Assembly (NCBI RefSeq): GCF_003072645.1
Contig: NZ_CP028897.1
Location: 2,865,658-2,929,657 of the forward strand
DNA length: 64,000 nt
Origin: Dongshaea marina
Lineage (GTDB): Bacteria > Pseudomonadota > Gammaproteobacteria > Enterobacterales > Aeromonadaceae
Direction of reading: 5' to 3'
The translations under genes were made by a program, and so were the position numbers. The stretch's first letter is position 1; every line of letters starts with the position of its first letter. The notes under the pieces were generated by a model. The model was not told where the DNA came from, made no database searches, and saw only the letters and a list, made by a program, of their open reading frames with translations. Positions 1 through 8,131 of this stretch are shown piece by piece.

Positions 1-544
1 CCTTTCCAAGCTTCTCATCACAAAAGTGGCTCACCAAACTTACCAGCTCAGCAGAGGTCTCCTCACCGGCCACCAGCTCCAGTAGCCGCATATAACGGGG
101 AGGATTAAAAAAGTGAGTGATCATAAATTCGCGGGTAAATTCCTCAGGCATGCCATCGACCAATTGCGCCCGGCAAAGAGTCGAGGTGTTGGAGGAGACC
201 AGACTGCCCGGAGTACGAACCTCCTGAATTTTCCGGTAGAGGCTTTGCTTCACCGAAACCTCTTCGAGAATCGCCTCAATGATCCAGTCGCATTCAGCCA
301 ACTGCCCCAGATCATCCCGGGTATTGAGTGGGGTGATGAGTTTTGCATTCGAGGGGTGCATCAATGCCGCCGGGTTGCTCTTAGCCAATCGGGTCAATGC
401 CCCCCGGGCGATCGCATCGGGATCATCCCCATCACTGACGCGATCAAAAAGCAGCACCGGAACCCCGGCATTGGAAATCTGGGCCGCAATCCCCGCCCCC
501 ATGACACCTGCACCAATCACAGCAACTTTATCTATGGATCTCAT
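1..544 (-). CDS. 3-hydroxyacyl-CoA dehydrogenase, partial (runs off window edge)
   Basis: The first ~181 residues are visible; the 3' end lies beyond base 1. The N-terminus is a Rossmann fold with the NAD-binding motif GAGVMGAGIA at residues ~10-19. It is followed by the family segments IIEAILE and SNTSTL and by HFFNPPRYMRLLE, whose His is the expected catalytic residue. The family oxidises L-3-hydroxyacyl-CoA to 3-ketoacyl-CoA in beta-oxidation or short-chain acyl-CoA metabolism. The ATG overlaps the thiolase stop by four bases (ATGA on the minus strand), indicating translational coupling. It is the last visible gene of a minus-strand lipid operon. Without the C-terminus I cannot tell a stand-alone 3-hydroxybutyryl-CoA dehydrogenase from a larger FadB/FadJ-like protein, although the start directly at the Rossmann domain favours a stand-alone enzyme. 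Confidence 0.85.
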   Translation of the reverse strand, partial: MRSIDKVAVIGAGVMGAGIAAQISNAGVPVLLFDRVSDGDDPDAIARGALTRLAKSNPAALMHPSNAKLITPLNTRDDLGQLAECDWIIEAILEEVSVKQSLYRKIQEVRTPGSLVSSNTSTLCRAQLVDGMPEEFTREFMITHFFNPPRYMRLLELVAGEETSAELVSLVSHFCDEKLGK

Positions 545-1682
545 TCATAAGCCTCCAGAATGGTTGCTATGCCTTGTCCCGCCCCGATACATTGAGTTGC
601 CAGGGCAAAACGTCCCTGCTCCCGCTTTAACAGCTGGGCGGCCTTGCCGGTAATTCTGGCTCCGGTGGCCCCCAGCGGATGACCTATAGCAATGGCTCCA
701 CCATCGAGGTTGAGTTTGCCCTGATCCAGCTTGAGATCCCGAATGCAGGCCAGCGCCTGGCTGGCAAAGGCTTCGTTGAGCTCTATGACATCGAGATCAT
801 CAAGGGTGATCCCGGCTCTTTTCAGAGCCTTGTGGGTCGCCGCAACCGGGCCGATCCCCATCACCTCCGGCGCACAGCCGGTCACCGCGATTGCACGAAT
901 TTTTGCCAGAATATCTAACTGCTGCTCACGGGCAAAAGCTGCACTACAGACGATGACAGCCGAGGCTCCATCGGTCAGGGGCGATGCGTTTGCGGCAGTC
1001 ACGCAACCGCCCTCTTTAAATGCAGGTGTCAGCTCGCTCAGCGCCTCCAGGGTACTGCTGCCGCGGATACAGCCATCCTGCTCGATGAGAGCTCCCCTAT
1101 CGTTCCTGACCGCAATGATCTCCTGAGAGAGCTTGCCAGACTCCTGAGCCATACTGGCCTTTTGATGACTACCCAGAGCAAAGCTATCCTGTTCGCCACG
1201 GCTGAGCTTATATCTGTCCACCAGGATTTCGGCGGTATCGCCCATCGAGATATAGGCCTCGGGGAGCTCTGCGGCCAGGGTTGGATTGAGCATAGGATTA
1301 AAGCCCATCATGGGGACCCGGGTCATCGACTCGATTCCGGCACAGATGTAGGCCTCGCCGGCTCCCATGCTGATCGCTCCTGCCGCCATCTGGATCGCCT
1401 GCATTGAGGAGCCGCAAAAATGGTTCACCGTCACCCCCCGACCGAGCGGGGTAGCTTGGCCAGAAACACCGCCAAGCGCGCCATGTTGAGCCCTTGCTCA
1501 GCCTCGGGAAAGGCACAGCCCATAAACACAGCCTCGATGGCTTGCTCCTCGATTCCGGAGCGATCAACCAGGCCCCGGATCACCTGGGCCACAAGATCAT
1601 CGGGACGCGTCTTGGCCAGAGCGCCTTTATGGGCATAATGAAAAGGTGATCTTGCATAGCCCGCAATGACAATATCTAGCAT
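541..1682 (-). CDS. Acetyl-CoA C-acyltransferase (3-ketoacyl-CoA thiolase), frameshifted in this sequence
   Basis: The thiolase cleaves 3-ketoacyl-CoA to acetyl-CoA and a shortened acyl-CoA. The reading frame is broken. An N-terminal part (1682-1431, starting MLDIVIAGYARSPF) ends at PRSVGG. The rest continues in the next frame from TVNHFCGSSMQAI, which carries the nucleophilic Cys. The C-terminal part has GHPLGATGARI (catalytic His) and QCIGAGQG (second Cys). Restoring one base in the six-base C run at 1434-1439 (G run on the coding strand) rejoins them into ~380 residues, a normal thiolase length. The start lies one base after the ligase stop and the end overlaps the dehydrogenase start. A single-base sequencing deletion is more likely than real loss. 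The exact chain-length specificity is not visible. Confidence 0.85.
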
Positions 1683-1683
1683 T

Positions 1684-3378
1684 TTAGCCTCCCGTGCTCT
1701 TATGCTGATGTTCTTCCCTCAGCTCTTTTTTGGAGAGCTTGCCGATCATGGTTTTAGGAAGCACCTGACGAAACTCTATGGCCCTTGGCATCTCCATCGG
1801 CGACAGGTGCTCCTTGAGAAACTCCAGAAGCTCGGCTTCACTGACCTCCATGCCTTCAACACACTTGATAAAGGCTTTGGGGATCTCGCCATGCTCCGCC
1901 TCTGCAACTCCGATCACCGTCACCTCCGCAACCGCGCCATGACGATTAATCGCCTCCTCAATCACTCTTGGGTAGATGCTATAGCCGTTACAGATGATGA
2001 TATCCTTGAGTCGATCGAGCAGGAAGATATAGCCCTGTTCATCCATATAACCAACATCCCCGGTGTGTAGCCGCCCCTCTTTAATGGCGTTTGCGGTGGC
2101 TCTTTCGTTGTGCCAGTACCCCTGGGTCACCTGGGGACCCACAATACAGATCTCCCCCTTCTCACCGACATTGAGCAGCTGGTGAGGCGATTCAATCTCC
2201 CTGACCTCGATCCGGGTTTCGGGAAGCGCGAGACCGATCGATCCCTCCTTATTCACACCATCCATCGGGTTGCAGGCACAAACCGGCGAGGCTTCTGTCA
2301 GTCCATAGCCCTCCACCAATCGGCAACCAGTCAGGCTCTCAAACTGCTGCTTGGTATCCATAGGCAGCGGAGCGCCCCCCGAGATGCAATATTTAACCGA
2401 GGAGAGATCATAGCGCTTGACCAGGGGAGAATGATTCACCGCACTATAGATGGAAGGGACCCCCATCATCAGGGTGGGCCTCTGGCGATCGATGCATTTA
2501 AGCATCTGCTCGAGTTGAAAACGGGGTAGCAGAACGATCTCGGCTCCAAGGGCGATCCCCATGTTCAGGATGCTGGTCATGGCAAATACATGGAACATCG
2601 GCAGTACCCCGAGGATCCGCTCCTCGCCTATCCTGGCATCGGCGAACCAGGCCATGACCTGAGCCGTATTGGCGATAAGGTTTCCATGGGTCAATATCGC
2701 ACCCTTGGGGTTTCCCGTGGTCCCCCCTGTGTACTGCAGGACCGCGATATCGTCTCGATTTACTTTCACGGGAGTCACTTCGCCGGAATTAGCTATAAGC
2801 TCAGCGTACTCGAGAAACTCCGCTCCCCTGGGATGGAGCGTTTTATGAAACTGGAATAGTGAAAACAGAGCTCCCTTGACGGTTGACATCGCTCGGGCGA
2901 GGCGACAGATCAGCACTTTTTCTAAACCTGTGTGGGGAAGCTGCTTCATCACCTTATCGCACAAGATCTTAAGATCCAGGGTGATCAGAATTTTTGCACC
3001 ACAATCCTGGATCTGGTGCTCCAGCTCACCCGGGGCATACAGTGGATTGGAGTTGACGACTATGGCACCAATTTTTAGCAGGGCGTAATAACTAATCACA
3101 TAGTAGGGGCAGTTTGGCAAGAAGAGGATCACCCGATCGCCTTTAGCAACTCCTTGCTGCTGCAACCCGGCGGCAAGCTGCTGCACCTCATCATAGATCG
3201 CCTGGTAACTGTAGCTTCGTCCCAGAAACTCCAGGCAGGGGCGCTCAGCGAACTCGCTCGCAACCTGCTCCAGGTTCTGATAGAGCGACTGATTATCCGG
3301 CTGTGCCGGACTTCTCTTTGAACTCGAACCCTTGGGTTGCTGCCCAATCTGTTGCGCTATCTGTGGCGTTTTCTCCAT
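1684..3378 (-). CDS. Long-chain fatty acid--CoA ligase (AMP-binding enzyme)
   Basis: A 564-residue ANL-superfamily ligase that activates a fatty acid to acyl-CoA through an acyl-adenylate. Visible motifs in order are the P-loop YTGGTTGNPKG (about residue 217), the adenine-binding GYGLTEASPV, the LHTGDVGY segment with the ribose-binding Asp, and near the C-terminus PKTMIGKLSKKEL with the catalytic Lys. Length matches E. coli FadD (~561 residues). The first ~30 residues are polar and low in complexity before the core begins. It sits 37 bases downstream of the acyltransferase-hydrolase gene and one base upstream of the thiolase, so the four genes form one operon. FadD-like is the best description; the substrate range is inferred from the neighbours. 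Confidence 0.9.
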   Translation of the reverse strand: MEKTPQIAQQIGQQPKGSSSKRSPAQPDNQSLYQNLEQVASEFAERPCLEFLGRSYSYQAIYDEVQQLAAGLQQQGVAKGDRVILFLPNCPYYVISYYALLKIGAIVVNSNPLYAPGELEHQIQDCGAKILITLDLKILCDKVMKQLPHTGLEKVLICRLARAMSTVKGALFSLFQFHKTLHPRGAEFLEYAELIANSGEVTPVKVNRDDIAVLQYTGGTTGNPKGAILTHGNLIANTAQVMAWFADARIGEERILGVLPMFHVFAMTSILNMGIALGAEIVLLPRFQLEQMLKCIDRQRPTLMMGVPSIYSAVNHSPLVKRYDLSSVKYCISGGAPLPMDTKQQFESLTGCRLVEGYGLTEASPVCACNPMDGVNKEGSIGLALPETRIEVREIESPHQLLNVGEKGEICIVGPQVTQGYWHNERATANAIKEGRLHTGDVGYMDEQGYIFLLDRLKDIIICNGYSIYPRVIEEAINRHGAVAEVTVIGVAEAEHGEIPKAFIKCVEGMEVSEAELLEFLKEHLSPMEMPRAIEFRQVLPKTMIGKLSKKELREEHQHKSTGG

Positions 3379-3415
3379 TCACTGACCTCCCTGTAAGGTA
3401 AACCCTTGCCCTGTG

Positions 3416-5752
3416 CTAGCTCAGATCAACCTGTTGCTTCTCAAGCTCCCCGATAAAATCCAAAATCCTGCGCTGACAATCGCCGATATTCTGATGCAGG
3501 ATCCCGTGGTTGACCGACTCAATCATCTGCAGCTGCTTATTCTTTGAGCCGATGAGTTTAAACAGCTCCTTCACCCCCCGGGCCTCCACCACGGGATCAT
3601 CGGTTCCCTGATAAAGACGGATCGGACAGGATATTTCAGGCAGTTCCCGGGCAAGTTCGTCGTGTAACAGATGGAGTTCATAGGCGATCCGGGTCGGGAA
3701 ACTGTGATAATTCAGCGCCGGATTCTCGGACAGGTAATCGCGAAAGATTCCCTTCTTCTTCACCACGGGTGTCCAGCTGGTGAGCTGCTCCCAGCCGTAG
3801 GCAAGATAAGCAGCCATCAAATGGCTGGTCTTAAACTCCCAGGGCACTGAGACTGCGGCAACCCCGCAGATACCCTTAGAGTGACGGGCCGCCTCTAACA
3901 GACAGAGGGTTCCCCCGGTTGCAAAACCTACCAGGAAGATACGATCGGCAAAGGCGGATAAGATTCTTCGACCCCGCTGAATCGACTCGAGCCACTCAAA
4001 CCAGCGCCGATCCTTGAGATCCCAGGGTGAGGAGCCATGGCCCTTAAGGCGCACCCCCAAAGCCACATAGCCAAGATCCGATATCTGCCTGGCAAAACTC
4101 GAGAGCTCAGCCGGTGAGGCCAATAGGCCATGCACCAGCAGTACCCCGATTTTGTTACGGGGACCTTCCGGAAGATAGAGATAGGGTTTTCCCGCGCCCC
4201 TGGCCTGCTCCTTTTGATTGATCGCAAGATAAGGTTTCTTCTGAAATCTCTGCCAGTCAAATTGGGCGCTGCGCCGTTCATCATCATACAGATGCCAGGC
4301 CCACTGAGTTCGCTCCAGAGATAGCAGAGTGTTGCAGGCATCCTCAACGGAGGATACCGCCCCGTGGATCGGCGTAACCTCGTTAGCATAGACCTGGATG
4401 AGGTTTTCAAGACGAACCCGGTTAAAGCTGGATTGCCGGATCAGGGAATCATCAAAGCAGTAGTAACGCCCCTGCTGGCGGATATGCTCCGCACACCCCT
4501 CGGAGACAAGGTATTTTTCCAGCTCGGGGCAGGTTTGTCCCCGGGCGAGCTGCCAATAGTTCTCCGGGTTGTCCAAGCTAGCATGCAGATGCACCTTGTC
4601 ATCGGCCTGACACGCCTTGATCGCAAGATACAGAGCCTTATGATAGAGGGGCTTGGGAAGCCTCTGCTTACCCAGCTCAACCAGGCGGCGGATCAACAGG
4701 GAGGCCAGGTGGTAGAGATTAACGGTCACCCCGGAATAGATGGCTTCCATATAATAATCACGAAGCCGACTGGTGCCACGCAGGCTGCAAATCTTAAATA
4801 GCTTTTGCGTAGTGGTGCCGGGTGCTTCAGAAAATCTGAAGAAATCATCCAGGGCATTGATCTGGTGAAACACGATTGCAAGCAGCTTTCTCTCCCACCA
4901 GTGCCAAACGTTCTGCACATGCAACGGACGACTGATCCGAATATCCATATCGCAATCTTTAAGGAGAATATTTGCTTCGATCAACACCTCCTCAACCAAT
5001 CTTGGGTTACTCCCTTTGCTAAAAAACTCGGCGCTGCGGCTCAGGATATTGTCGCAGGCACGAATCGGATAAAAGGTGATATTGGCAGGGATGATCTCTG
5101 TCGGTTTATTGGCGACCTCAAGAAGAGAGTCAATGGAGTCAATTTGCAAAGCATGGGCCCAGCGCTCCAGCCGCCGGTGATCCTTAGCCTCAAAAACGGC
5201 CTGCACCCTTTGTTTGAAAAGCTCAACCATCAGCGCCAGAACCGCAGCGCCCTTATGATGCTTCCTTCTCATCTTAGCCGTGGGTGAGAACACACTGAAC
5301 TCCCCGGAGTCCTCCATCACCTGGCGATCTTTGACCATGCCACCCTCGGGGAAGAAAATAACCTTTCGCCCCCTGAGAATTTCCGCAGCAAGAAACGGCA
5401 GCAGTCTTGGGTAGTTGTGGGGAAGTGCGCCCAATCCATACAGAAAGCTGGCAAAGGACTGGCTGGCATTAAACAGTTCTCCGGCGGCAACGCAGCGGCA
5501 GTACTGGCCGGTGGATTGATAGATCAGGTATTGAGGAATGATGGTTTCAAAGCGAGCGAAGTGATTAAACAGGTAAATGTCGCCATTGGCAAAGCTGTCG
5601 TCGTCATCGTGAAGACAGATATTGATCCCCAGGCGCTTTTTGACCAGCGAGAAAGCCCGAACACACCAGTCATAGGTCGGTTTAAACTCAAGATCCAGCT
5701 CTTTGTCCATTCCCTCACCCAAGCCTCTGTTATCCTTAAGAAGCTTAATCAC
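3416..5752 (-). CDS. PlsC-like acyltransferase fused to an alpha/beta hydrolase domain
   Basis: A 778-residue two-domain protein. The N-terminal third resembles the glycerophosphate acyltransferase fold: NHFARFE at residues 63-69 stands where PlsC proteins have HxxxxD, and FPEGG is at 134-138. A helical middle of ~350 residues follows. The C-terminal ~240 residues are an alpha/beta hydrolase beginning KIGVLLVHG, with an acid at D718/D719 (GTDDPVV) and His749 (VNHGILH). The nucleophile elbow reads GFATGG, with Ala611 (codon GCA) where Ser is expected, so ordinary Ser hydrolase chemistry looks lost unless another residue serves. It is first in the operon with acyl-CoA ligase, thiolase and dehydrogenase, which suggests lipid remodelling that feeds or uses acyl-CoA. 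The physiological reaction is unknown. Confidence 0.8.
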   Translation of the reverse strand: MIKLLKDNRGLGEGMDKELDLEFKPTYDWCVRAFSLVKKRLGINICLHDDDDSFANGDIYLFNHFARFETIIPQYLIYQSTGQYCRCVAAGELFNASQSFASFLYGLGALPHNYPRLLPFLAAEILRGRKVIFFPEGGMVKDRQVMEDSGEFSVFSPTAKMRRKHHKGAAVLALMVELFKQRVQAVFEAKDHRRLERWAHALQIDSIDSLLEVANKPTEIIPANITFYPIRACDNILSRSAEFFSKGSNPRLVEEVLIEANILLKDCDMDIRISRPLHVQNVWHWWERKLLAIVFHQINALDDFFRFSEAPGTTTQKLFKICSLRGTSRLRDYYMEAIYSGVTVNLYHLASLLIRRLVELGKQRLPKPLYHKALYLAIKACQADDKVHLHASLDNPENYWQLARGQTCPELEKYLVSEGCAEHIRQQGRYYCFDDSLIRQSSFNRVRLENLIQVYANEVTPIHGAVSSVEDACNTLLSLERTQWAWHLYDDERRSAQFDWQRFQKKPYLAINQKEQARGAGKPYLYLPEGPRNKIGVLLVHGLLASPAELSSFARQISDLGYVALGVRLKGHGSSPWDLKDRRWFEWLESIQRGRRILSAFADRIFLVGFATGGTLCLLEAARHSKGICGVAAVSVPWEFKTSHLMAAYLAYGWEQLTSWTPVVKKKGIFRDYLSENPALNYHSFPTRIAYELHLLHDELARELPEISCPIRLYQGTDDPVVEARGVKELFKLIGSKNKQLQMIESVNHGILHQNIGDCQRRILDFIGELEKQQVDLS

Positions 5753-6034
5753 TCATAGTTATGGTTTTAATCATCTCTATTTCAACACAACCCAGAGGGA
5801 TATGAGCTCTTTATGGAACTCATCCCTCCCTTGAAGTAAAGCACAATCCGGGCCGATTTGTTTCGACAAAGAGCCGGTTCCCGTTCAAAATTTGAACTCA
5901 ATCGCATCCAGCTCAAACCGTATTTGCCACTGAGGATTTTTTCTTCCCGAAAAGGTTGATCGGATGAGCTCTCGTCAATCGGAAAAAGCTGTGACAAAAT
6001 CAAAAATACCTCCCCACAAAGGGCAAAGAGCGCG
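5753..6034. other. Intergenic region between divergent genes
   Basis: These 282 bases separate the minus-strand lipid operon from the plus-strand TfoX-N gene and should hold both promoters. I see no convincing operator or hairpin. A 73-codon minus-strand frame inside it has no recognisable features. Confidence 0.4.
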
Positions 6035-6367
6035 ATGGCATACGATCAGGGATTAGCACAACGAGTCCTCGAATATTTTGAGAGCCGCCTGGATCTCGAA
6101 ACCAAAAAGATGTTTGGCGGCCTCGGCTTTTTGATTGTCGGAAATATGTGTTGTGGTGTTGTCGGGGATAAACTGATGGCCCGGGTCGGACCGGATGAGT
6201 ATGAAGCCTGCCTCAAGATGCCCCATGTGGCTGTCATGGATTTTACCGGCAAATCGATGAAGGGCTTTGTGTATGTATTGCCCGAGGGCCTGGAAGACGA
6301 TAGTGACCTGGCCTTCTGGCTTGGTAAATGTGAAGACTTCATCAACACTCTAACTCCCAAGCTCTAA
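6035..6367 (+). CDS. TfoX N-terminal domain protein
   Basis: A 110-residue protein matching the TfoX N-terminal family by its opening pattern: a helix, then KKMFGGLGFLIVGNMCCGVVGDKLMARV and a C-terminal FWLGKCEDF helix. Full-length TfoX/Sxy proteins (~200 residues) regulate competence and have an additional C-terminal domain, which is missing here. Stand-alone TfoX-N proteins are common and their function is unknown. The gene is single, facing away from the lipid operon, with a DUF4345 membrane protein 110 bases downstream. I would not infer competence control from this domain alone. Confidence 0.8.
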   Translation: MAYDQGLAQRVLEYFESRLDLETKKMFGGLGFLIVGNMCCGVVGDKLMARVGPDEYEACLKMPHVAVMDFTGKSMKGFVYVLPEGLEDDSDLAFWLGKCEDFINTLTPKL

Positions 6368-6482
6368 GGCTCTAAGGCTCTGTTGATATTTAAAGTGAAC
6401 TAATTTAGCTTCAATAGAAGAAAGGAAACCGGCAGGATGAAATGAATTTCGGCGTAACATTCGAAACCTTAAAGGAGCAGTG

Positions 6483-6863
6483 ATGATAGATAGCATACTG
6501 CAAGGCCTGGTAGGGCTAAGTTGCTTGTTTTTGATCGGGCTGGGCGCAAAAACCATGTTTGCCCCAAAATCGATGTTTGGAATTCTTGGCATCGAAGCCC
6601 AGGGGGCCACCGGTCTCAACAGCATTCGCGGTTTTCTCGGTGGCCTGTATCTTGGTAGCTCAATCTTGCTCGCCGCAGGGCTCGCAACAGGCAACACCTT
6701 GTTTTTTCTTGCCGTCGCAACGACTATGGGAACCGCTGTCATTGGCCGACTCGTCGGTATTGCGATGGATGGTTTAGATAAAAAAGTGATCGCCCCGCTG
6801 ATCGCAGAGATTGTCATGGTCACCATTTTTATCACTGCCCACTTACAATTGGGGCTTGCTTAA
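6483..6863 (+). CDS. DUF4345 family membrane protein
   Basis: About 126 residues, almost entirely hydrophobic, with four predicted membrane segments near residues 4-22, 44-66, 70-90 and 100-122. The pattern with RGFLGGLYLG in the second segment and a short polar loop near MDGLDKK fits the DUF4345 family of small inner-membrane proteins. A GTG at 6480 is also in frame, but AAGGAG at 6472-6477 is spaced five bases from the ATG at 6483 and only two from the GTG, so I chose the ATG. Function is unknown and the neighbours give no pathway. Confidence 0.7.
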   Translation: MIDSILQGLVGLSCLFLIGLGAKTMFAPKSMFGILGIEAQGATGLNSIRGFLGGLYLGSSILLAAGLATGNTLFFLAVATTMGTAVIGRLVGIAMDGLDKKVIAPLIAEIVMVTIFITAHLQLGLA

Positions 6864-7130
6864 GCGTATTCGCTACCACAACTATATAAGTTGAGTACTT
6901 ATAAGATGAATCCTGAAGAAGGATGAATGGCTCAAGCACTCAATGCAATCAGTTTCCATGTTAAGTGGCTAGGATTCGTGGCCGTGATGCTCCAGTTACC
7001 GAAGACGGGTTTCAACCCCGGGACAGATGGCTTATGCTGCTGAAACCAGTATGTTTGATATGAGTTGCCGATCTGAGTCATGACAAACAAACTTGATGGC
7101 AAGTTTATTGTTTATGAAAGCTAAAAAATA

Positions 7131-8033
7131 TTAACTCACCAGAGCAGGTCTATTGACTGAATCAAGCTTATAGCGCTCAACTTCATCACGAAAATTATGT
7201 GTGATGAAATCGATGATAAGCTGATTTTTTTTGGCATCTTTATCACCTTTTGGGTAAGCAAGATAGAGGGTGCTGGGGGGCTCATGATGATCCTTGATAA
7301 CATGCATCAACTTCCCTGATCTTATGAGCGGGATCGCCTCATAGTCGGGTAGATTCGCGACGCCATGACCATGTAAAACAAAGAAGCTTCTCGTAATTGC
7401 ACAATCACAAATAATATCTGCATCAAACTGATTCATATCCCCTTTATAGGAGATAACACAGTGGTTTATTAGATCCTCTATAGATGCTGGCTCACCATTT
7501 TTGATTATATAATTAGGCGATGCACAGAAGTAACGTTCAAATTCGCCTAGTGTCTTAGTATATATATCCAGCGCTTTCATTGGCCGATGGCGAACCGCCA
7601 CATCAACACTGTCTTGAATTAAATCAGGTTCATTATCCGATAGGCGGATATCCAACTTGATCTTAGGGTATATTACCCTGAACTTTTCCAGCAAAGGCAA
7701 CAGGATTTTTTCACCAAGTGCTACCGGGCTATACAAGGTTAGCTTCCCCTCTGGCTCTGCCGTAACCCTTTCCATCAGATCCCAGGTTTTATCTACCGTG
7801 GCCGAAATTTGAAGGCAATATCGATAATAGGACTCTCCGCTGGAAGTGAGACTGAATTTCTGGGATGTCCGGTTGATCAGGGTCAAACCACACTTACTCT
7901 CAAGCTTTTTTATGTGCTCTGTGACGGTAGAGTTGGTCACCCCAAGCAAGCGGGCCGCTTTGGTAAAACTCTTTAAGTCAGCTACATGTGCAAAAACAAT
8001 CAGGCTTTTACTCAACTCGAACGAAGTCTTCAT
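7131..8033 (-). CDS. LysR-family transcriptional regulator
   Basis: A 300-residue LysR-type regulator. The N-terminal winged helix-turn-helix covers residues ~8-65 (LKSFTKAARLLGVTNSTVTEHIKKLE is the recognition region, with Thr-Val-Thr in place of the more usual Ser-Val-Ser). The substrate-binding domain starts near GKLTLYSPVALGEKILLP. It is transcribed divergently from the CoA-transferase gene with 98 bases between the starts. That gap contains two symmetric elements sharing the half-site TCCGAA, and the nearer one begins only 7 bases from this start codon. Autoregulation and control of the CoA-transferase are therefore likely. The inducer is unknown. Confidence 0.9.
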   Translation of the reverse strand: MKTSFELSKSLIVFAHVADLKSFTKAARLLGVTNSTVTEHIKKLESKCGLTLINRTSQKFSLTSSGESYYRYCLQISATVDKTWDLMERVTAEPEGKLTLYSPVALGEKILLPLLEKFRVIYPKIKLDIRLSDNEPDLIQDSVDVAVRHRPMKALDIYTKTLGEFERYFCASPNYIIKNGEPASIEDLINHCVISYKGDMNQFDADIICDCAITRSFFVLHGHGVANLPDYEAIPLIRSGKLMHVIKDHHEPPSTLYLAYPKGDKDAKKNQLIIDFITHNFRDEVERYKLDSVNRPALVS

Positions 8034-8039
8034 AGATGT

Positions 8040-8094
8040 TTCGGAGTTCCGAATTTTATTGGTCGTTTTTATGATATTGATTGGATATCCGAAT
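8040..8094. promoter_or_regulatory. Probable LysR operator: two palindromes with shared half-site
   Basis: A perfect inverted repeat TTCGGA-GT-TCCGAA lies at 8040-8053. A second, imperfect one (TTGGATATCCGAA) lies at 8081-8093. Their centres are 40 bases apart, about four helical turns, in the divergent intergenic region. Paired sites on one DNA face fit a tetrameric LysR regulator. The link to this LysR is inferred from position. Confidence 0.55.
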
Positions 8095-8131
8095 GTAAAT
8101 AGTATGACTGAACACCCAAGGAGGAGTTATT

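Noticed and set aside
1431-1439. Programmed ribosomal frameshift in the thiolase
   Set aside because: The site is a plain G run, and the same one-base loss occurs in several unrelated genes, which fits sequencing error better.
4130-5758. Long plus-strand frames opposite the acyltransferase-hydrolase gene
   Set aside because: They are antisense to a clear protein-coding gene and lack features of their own.
5782-6003. 73-codon minus-strand frame
   Set aside because: No ribosome site, no recognisable sequence, and it lies in the expected divergent promoter region.
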